From: Lachnospiraceae bacterium
Lineage (GTDB): Bacteria; Bacillota; Clostridia; Lachnospirales; Lachnospiraceae
Assembly (NCBI GenBank): GCA_003488445.1
Contig: DNLO01000182.1
Coordinates: 411-11,040 of the forward strand
Direction: 5' to 3'
DNA: 10,630 nt
Part shown: one piece after another, positions 6,991 to 10,630 of the stretch
Layout: each line of letters begins with the position of its first letter
Numbering within the stretch: the stretch's first letter is position 1
Translations under genes and position numbers: made by a program
The notes under the pieces: generated by a model
Told to the model about the DNA's origin: nothing
What the model saw: the letters and a program-made list of their open reading frames with translations, nothing else
The model's database searches: none

Positions 6991-8670
6991 ATGTACCTTT
7001 GTAACGAAAGATACAAGGTGATAGGGCGTCTCGGGAGCGGAGGTTTCTCCGAGGTGTATCTGGCTGAGGACCGGGTGCTGCACAAGACCTGGGCGGTAAA
7101 AGTGATATCAGTCCATGATATGCCTGAAGAGGTACAAAAGGATACGGCTCGAAACGAGCTCGGCATACTGACCAGAGTCTCCCACCCGGGCATAGTCCGC
7201 ATCACTGATGTATTCATATCTGAAGAGAGGGTCTGCATCGTCATGGACCATGTGAAAGGCATGGATCTGCAGAGGCTGATGGAGTCCCGGAAGAAAATCC
7301 CGCGAAAAACCAAATATAAATGGATGAATGAGATCTGCGATGCCCTGGAATACCTTCATGGCATGGAACCGACCATAGTGGTCGGGGATCTGAAGCCGAA
7401 GAACATCATGATAAGACCGGACGGTCATGCGGTACTGATAGACTTCGGAGCCGCATCCGACAGGGCCGCCACGGTGGATGACTATGTCTTCGCGAGCAGG
7501 GGATATGCTTCTCCCGAGCAGATAGAGGGCAAGGGCGCAGACGTACGGAGCGATATCTATGCCCTGGGAAGGGTGATCGGCTTCCTCACAGGAGACGGCT
7601 CTTCCCCGTGGATGAAGCTGATCGTAAAGAAATGTACCGCACGGGACCCGGACAGGAGATATCAGAGTGTGGCAGCGGTAAAGAGAGATCTGATCATGGC
7701 ATGGGGAATGAAGTATCTCATCGTGGCTGCAGCGGTACTCACAGCGACTGTCGTCGCAGTCACGGCCCATATGAGGAGGAGCAATGCCAGCGTGAACGAC
7801 ATGGCGAGGATGGAGCAGGCCTACTCCCAGGCACTGATGTGCTTCTATGATATGCAGGACTATGACAGTGCGGCCAAATATCTGGAGGAGGTGTCGGAGG
7901 AGGTCTATCCGGAGGCCGCCTACTACAGGGAGATGACCAGACTGTGCCTTGCAGATGAGCCCGATATCAAAGCTGTGGAGAGCGTGATGAAGGAGTTTGA
8001 GAGATTCAATGAAGACAGTATCGGAGATATCGGGGCGGAAAGATACGTGAAAAACGTCCTCTGCATGGCGAGTGTCTGGGTCGCAGAGCCCGGAAAGGAT
8101 GAAGCCGGAAGCTACAGGGCCGAAAGGATGATAAGACAGGCACTTGGAAAGGCAAAAGACGGCATCATCCCTGCCAGAGAGGAGGGAGCCCTGCTGGATA
8201 TGCTGATAGGGATCATGCTTGAGCGGGAAAGAGAGGATGATGGGTCTTTGGAAACGGACAGGGATGAGCTGCTGAAGGCGATGGACAGGAGAGTATCAAT
8301 AGCTGAGGACACCAGCGATACAGCGGCGGCCGTGGCATATCTCATGGACAAGGCAGCGTATCTGGCGGGCACCGGCGAGTACCGGGAGGCACTGGATGTA
8401 TACGGGCAGGCAGAAGACGAATACCCGAAGGATGCAGGGATAAGATATGCCTCGCAGATGTCACTGATGATGAAGCTCGGATATGACATAAGGGATGTGG
8501 AGAAGGTGTGGAGCCTGGCGGAAGAAGCAGGGGTCACGGATGATGATAACGCATACAGACTGATAAGAGAAAGGATGGATACATATGAAAGTGATAAAGA
8601 AGAACATGACGAGACTGAGACGGATGATGATACAGCTTTTTATCCTGGCGGAGGCGATCTGCCTGTGTGA
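6991..8670 (+). CDS. Membrane-anchored Hanks-type Ser/Thr protein kinase with TPR-like outer domain
   Basis: 559 residues from ATG 6991 (GGAGG 6 bases upstream). Residues 8-236 form the kinase domain: Gly loop GSGGFSEV (15-22), ATP-binding Lys37 in AVK, helix-C Glu56, catalytic loop VGDLKPKN (131-138; Asp133, Lys135, Asn138), IDFG (150-153), SPEQ (174-177), Asp188 in SDIYALG, and DPDRRYQS (219-226). The HRD arginine is Gly here, a non-RD kinase, and the stretch between ALGRVIGFLTG and the final helix is about 20 residues shorter than usual. Residues 242-260 are a transmembrane helix. The outer part (261-559) is helical with TPR-like units near 273-315 and 447-490, and ends in an acidic tail (about 531-548). 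There are no PASTA repeats, so it is not a PrkC orthologue. It probably phosphorylates cytoplasmic proteins in response to an external cue; substrate and ligand are unknown. It overlaps the next gene by 86 bp. Confidence 0.88.
   Translation: MYLCNERYKVIGRLGSGGFSEVYLAEDRVLHKTWAVKVISVHDMPEEVQKDTARNELGILTRVSHPGIVRITDVFISEERVCIVMDHVKGMDLQRLMESRKKIPRKTKYKWMNEICDALEYLHGMEPTIVVGDLKPKNIMIRPDGHAVLIDFGAASDRAATVDDYVFASRGYASPEQIEGKGADVRSDIYALGRVIGFLTGDGSSPWMKLIVKKCTARDPDRRYQSVAAVKRDLIMAWGMKYLIVAAAVLTATVVAVTAHMRRSNASVNDMARMEQAYSQALMCFYDMQDYDSAAKYLEEVSEEVYPEAAYYREMTRLCLADEPDIKAVESVMKEFERFNEDSIGDIGAERYVKNVLCMASVWVAEPGKDEAGSYRAERMIRQALGKAKDGIIPAREEGALLDMLIGIMLEREREDDGSLETDRDELLKAMDRRVSIAEDTSDTAAAVAYLMDKAAYLAGTGEYREALDVYGQAEDEYPKDAGIRYASQMSLMMKLGYDIRDVEKVWSLAEEAGVTDDDNAYRLIRERMDTYESDKEEHDETETDDDTAFYPGGGDLPV
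8571..8575 (+). promoter_or_regulatory. Ribosome binding site supporting the start of the Ig-like protein
   Basis: AAGGA lies 9 bases before ATG 8585, inside the kinase coding region. The later in-frame ATG at 8606 has only a weak purine run before it, so 8585 is preferred. The frame of the Ig-like gene is closed upstream by TAA at 8564-8566. Confidence 0.55.
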
Positions 8671-10324
8671 GTGCCCGCATACGGCCTACGCGTCACAGAC
8701 AGGTGACGGCAGGTATTATACTGCCCGTGACATGACAGGCAGAGAGGTGGTCTTCGACAGCGACGGGTATACCAGATGCGCAGGGCCCGTAAGGATCGTC
8801 TTCGACACGACTGCTTTGGCGGAGGGGGAGGAGCTTTTGTATGATGACGGCAGCACCCTGAACCCGGTGGAGAATGGGGAGTATGTGATATCCGCAAAGG
8901 AGCCTGATGGTGAGGGAGTGAGCTTCTACCTTAAGGATGCAGCGGGAGAGCTGATAAGGCTGAACGACAGACCCCTGCACCCGGAGATCACCGAAGGGAT
9001 ATATGAGAGTCCCGAAGCATGCACAGAGCCGGATCAGGAGGGATATGTGATAAGGGTGAAGCCTGCCTCATACATGCACACTTATGTCAGAGTGAAGGGT
9101 GCAAAGAACGGGATCCTGGAGGAGATAGACAGTGAGACCTCGATATCTGTGCATGATGACGGCGAATACTATGTGGAGGTATACAGCGAGGACGGCATGG
9201 GACACAGGTCGTATGCCGATATCGAAAGCAGGCTGGTACTGGACAGACAGCCTCCGGTCATGGGAGAGACAGAGGAGATACCCGCCGTATCGAATGGACC
9301 TGTGAGGGTGAAGCTTACGGCATATGATGAGGTCTCCGGAGTGGAGGGTATATATATCAGAGCAGGAGACGGCGAAGCCGTAAGAGCCGACACTCTGGAG
9401 CTGTTCCCGCCTTTTCGCGGAGATGTAGTCTGCTGGGCTGTGGATAATATGGGCAATATATCGGACAGCATATGTCTTGGAGAGGATATAACGGCAGACG
9501 ACCGGCCGCCTGCAGTGGAGATATCGAAAGCGGATACAGACGGGAAAAAGCTCTCGGTGACATATGCGGCGTACGACGACATCTCAGGTATAGAGAGCGT
9601 CCGGATATATGAAGGGAAGAAGTGCGTATATGAAGGAGACAGGGATAAGGAAACTGTGACTCTGGATATGGGAGGACTGATATACGGTGACAGGACATAT
9701 ACGCTCAGGGCTGTTGACAGAGCAGGCAACGAGGCATCAGGCAGCTTTACCGTGAGCAGACAGGACGGTGCGGCACCTGCGGTAGAGCTCAGCGGAGCAG
9801 AGGACAGGGGTATCTACGGCGGGAACGTGGATATCAGGATAGACACCTCGGATGACTCCGGAGACAGATGCAGTGTGAAGGGGACTGTGACGGAGTACAG
9901 CCTTGCGGGAGAATACAGAGGTGAGACGGTGAGAGAGCCGGGAGGCGGTGAGGGTCCCTTCGTGCTTCACTTTGACCGGAGCGGGGTATATATAGTGCGT
10001 GCCCTGGCTTCGGATGAGGCGGGCAATACCTCTTCGGCTACGCTGGCATTTGCCATAGACCGGGAGGCACCGGCGATCAACGGCCTGGAAGGGCTGGAGG
10101 GGCGCAGACTGAAGAGCTTCATGCTGGACAGGAAAAAGGATATGGTGACGGATGACAGTCTGGTACAGTACGATATCAGGCTGAACGGGATCAGATACGA
10201 GGGCAACGAGATAACAAAAAAGGGCAGGTACAGGATGCAGATCCATGCAGTGGATGAATTCGGCAACACCAGTTCAAAGGATCTGAGCTTTACCATAGCG
10301 GATGATGAGGGGAAGAAGTCCTGA
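8585..10324 (+). CDS. Secreted protein with tandem bacterial Ig-like domains
   Basis: 579 residues from ATG 8585. The N-terminus has a basic stretch (KVIKKNMTRLRR), a hydrophobic core (about 14-28) and an AYA motif (34-36), so signal peptidase I cleavage after Ala36 is likely. The rest is beta-rich. At least four diverged Ig-like repeats run from about residue 221 to 573. Each opens with a Pro pair or Ala-Pro linker (DRQPPV, DRPPAV, GAAPAV, REAPAI) and closes with a conserved strand-turn: AVDNMGNIS (285), AVDRAGNEAS (376), ASDEAGNTSS (475) and AVDEFGNTSS (555). Residues 37-220 look related but more diverged. There is no LPXTG motif, C-terminal membrane helix or recognised cell-wall-binding repeat; the protein ends ADDEGKKS. 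It probably acts outside the membrane, perhaps in adhesion or as a partner of the kinase's outer domain, since the two genes overlap by 86 bp. That pairing is inference; no enzymatic motif was seen. Confidence 0.8.
   Translation: MKVIKKNMTRLRRMMIQLFILAEAICLCECPHTAYASQTGDGRYYTARDMTGREVVFDSDGYTRCAGPVRIVFDTTALAEGEELLYDDGSTLNPVENGEYVISAKEPDGEGVSFYLKDAAGELIRLNDRPLHPEITEGIYESPEACTEPDQEGYVIRVKPASYMHTYVRVKGAKNGILEEIDSETSISVHDDGEYYVEVYSEDGMGHRSYADIESRLVLDRQPPVMGETEEIPAVSNGPVRVKLTAYDEVSGVEGIYIRAGDGEAVRADTLELFPPFRGDVVCWAVDNMGNISDSICLGEDITADDRPPAVEISKADTDGKKLSVTYAAYDDISGIESVRIYEGKKCVYEGDRDKETVTLDMGGLIYGDRTYTLRAVDRAGNEASGSFTVSRQDGAAPAVELSGAEDRGIYGGNVDIRIDTSDDSGDRCSVKGTVTEYSLAGEYRGETVREPGGGEGPFVLHFDRSGVYIVRALASDEAGNTSSATLAFAIDREAPAINGLEGLEGRRLKSFMLDRKKDMVTDDSLVQYDIRLNGIRYEGNEITKKGRYRMQIHAVDEFGNTSSKDLSFTIADDEGKKS
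9245..10303 (+). repeat. Four diverged Ig-like domain repeats (protein level)
   Basis: Units of about 80-100 residues at 221-305, 306-392, 393-492 and 493-573 of the encoded protein. They share the inter-domain Pro-containing linker and the A-x-D-x-x-G-N-x-S ending, at residues 285, 376, 475 and 555. The DNA has diverged, so this is an old duplication rather than a recent one. Confidence 0.75.
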
Positions 10325-10367
10325 ATCTCAAGATATATGGACCGGGTGGTACGAGCTGCGGCACATA

Positions 10368-10376
10368 TGGTAGAAT
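10368..10376 (+). promoter_or_regulatory. Candidate extended -10 promoter for ispG
   Basis: TGGTAGAAT contains TAGAAT (10371-10376), 5/6 to TATAAT, preceded by TGN. No good -35 box lies 17 bp upstream (GGTACG), as is common for extended -10 promoters. The site is in the 85-bp gap between the Ig-like gene and ispG, 33 bases before the ispG ATG. A by-eye prediction. Confidence 0.45.
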
Positions 10377-10409
10377 GAGTATCAAATCTTATCAGGGAGA
10401 GAACGCGAT

Positions 10410-10630
10410 ATGTACAGAGACGAAACAAAGACGATACACATCGGTGACCGCGTCATAGGCGGCGGCAATCCGATACTGATACAGTCGATGACCAATACCA
10501 GGACCGCAGATGTGGAAGCCACCGTGGCACAGATACACCGCCTGGAGGATGCGGGATGCGATATAGTGCGATGCACGGTGCCTGACAGTGAGGCCGCAGC
10601 TGCCATCTCGAAGATAAAGGAGCAGATAAG
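10410..10630 (+). CDS. ispG: 4-hydroxy-3-methylbut-2-en-1-yl diphosphate synthase, 5' part only
   Basis: The first 73 codons before the window ends. IspG (GcpE) is the [4Fe-4S] enzyme that converts ME-cPP to HMBPP, the penultimate step of the MEP pathway. The visible N-terminus fits the family closely: IHIGDRVIGGGNPILIQSMTN (about 9-29), TRTADVEATVAQIHRLEDAG (30-49), CDIVRCTVPDSEAAAAI (50-66). The iron-sulfur cysteines are near the C-terminus and lie outside the window. AGGGAG (10394-10399) is 10 bases before the ATG. In related genomes it often follows rseP directly; here 3.5 kb separates them. Confidence 0.95.
   Translation, partial: MYRDETKTIHIGDRVIGGGNPILIQSMTNTRTADVEATVAQIHRLEDAGCDIVRCTVPDSEAAAAISKIKEQI

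Noticed and set aside
8567..8670. Programmed frameshift fusing the kinase to the Ig-like protein
   Set aside because: No slippery heptamer or following hairpin was seen, and the downstream gene has its own ribosome binding site and signal peptide.
8585..8710. Lipoprotein signal in the Ig-like protein (cysteines at 26, 28 and 30)
   Set aside because: No lipobox: the residues before these cysteines (Ile, Leu, Glu) do not fit the needed Gly/Ala/Ser at -1, whereas AYA at 34-36 fits signal peptidase I.

Overview
This window reads as a bacterial envelope-biogenesis and isoprenoid operon from an anaerobic Firmicute, probably a Clostridia/Lachnospiraceae-type organism. The basis is the order pyrH-frr-uppS-cdsA-dxr-rseP-ispG, strong GGAGG-type ribosome binding sites, a bactofilin with an amphipathic '[11 protein letters not shown]' N-terminus, and membrane Ser/Thr kinases of the Firmicute type. 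Codon use is distinctive: isoleucine is very often ATA and arginine mostly AGG/AGA, in otherwise moderately GC-rich genes. The taxonomic assignment is inference. All recognised genes lie on the + strand.

Region 1 (1-1906): the 3' end of a NodB-type polysaccharide deacetylase is followed, 25 bp later, by a bactofilin whose polymer-forming core is preceded by about 300 residues of acidic, Pro/Glu-rich sequence with 60-bp tandem repeats. These two genes sit where rpsB-tsf often precede pyrH.

Region 2 (1911-6877): six tightly packed, mostly overlapping housekeeping genes. They are UMP kinase (pyrH), ribosome recycling factor (frr), undecaprenyl diphosphate synthase (uppS), CDP-diglyceride synthase (cdsA), DXP reductoisomerase (dxr) and a site-2 protease (rseP). 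Together they supply UMP, the C55 lipid carrier, phospholipid precursor, MEP-pathway flux and intramembrane proteolysis.

Region 3 (6878-10324): an apparent insertion into the common rseP-ispG order. After an AT-rich 113-bp gap with a candidate promoter and a tandem direct repeat comes a membrane-anchored Hanks-type kinase. It has a non-RD catalytic loop, a shortened C-lobe and an extracytoplasmic TPR-like domain. It overlaps by 86 bp a secreted protein with at least four diverged Ig-like repeats. This pair is the most interesting part of the window and could be an uncharacterised surface-sensing or envelope-signalling module.

Region 4 (10325-10630): an extended -10 promoter candidate and the first 73 codons of ispG, which resumes the MEP pathway and runs off the window. 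No tRNA, rRNA, CRISPR array, insertion sequence or convincing intrinsic terminator was seen.
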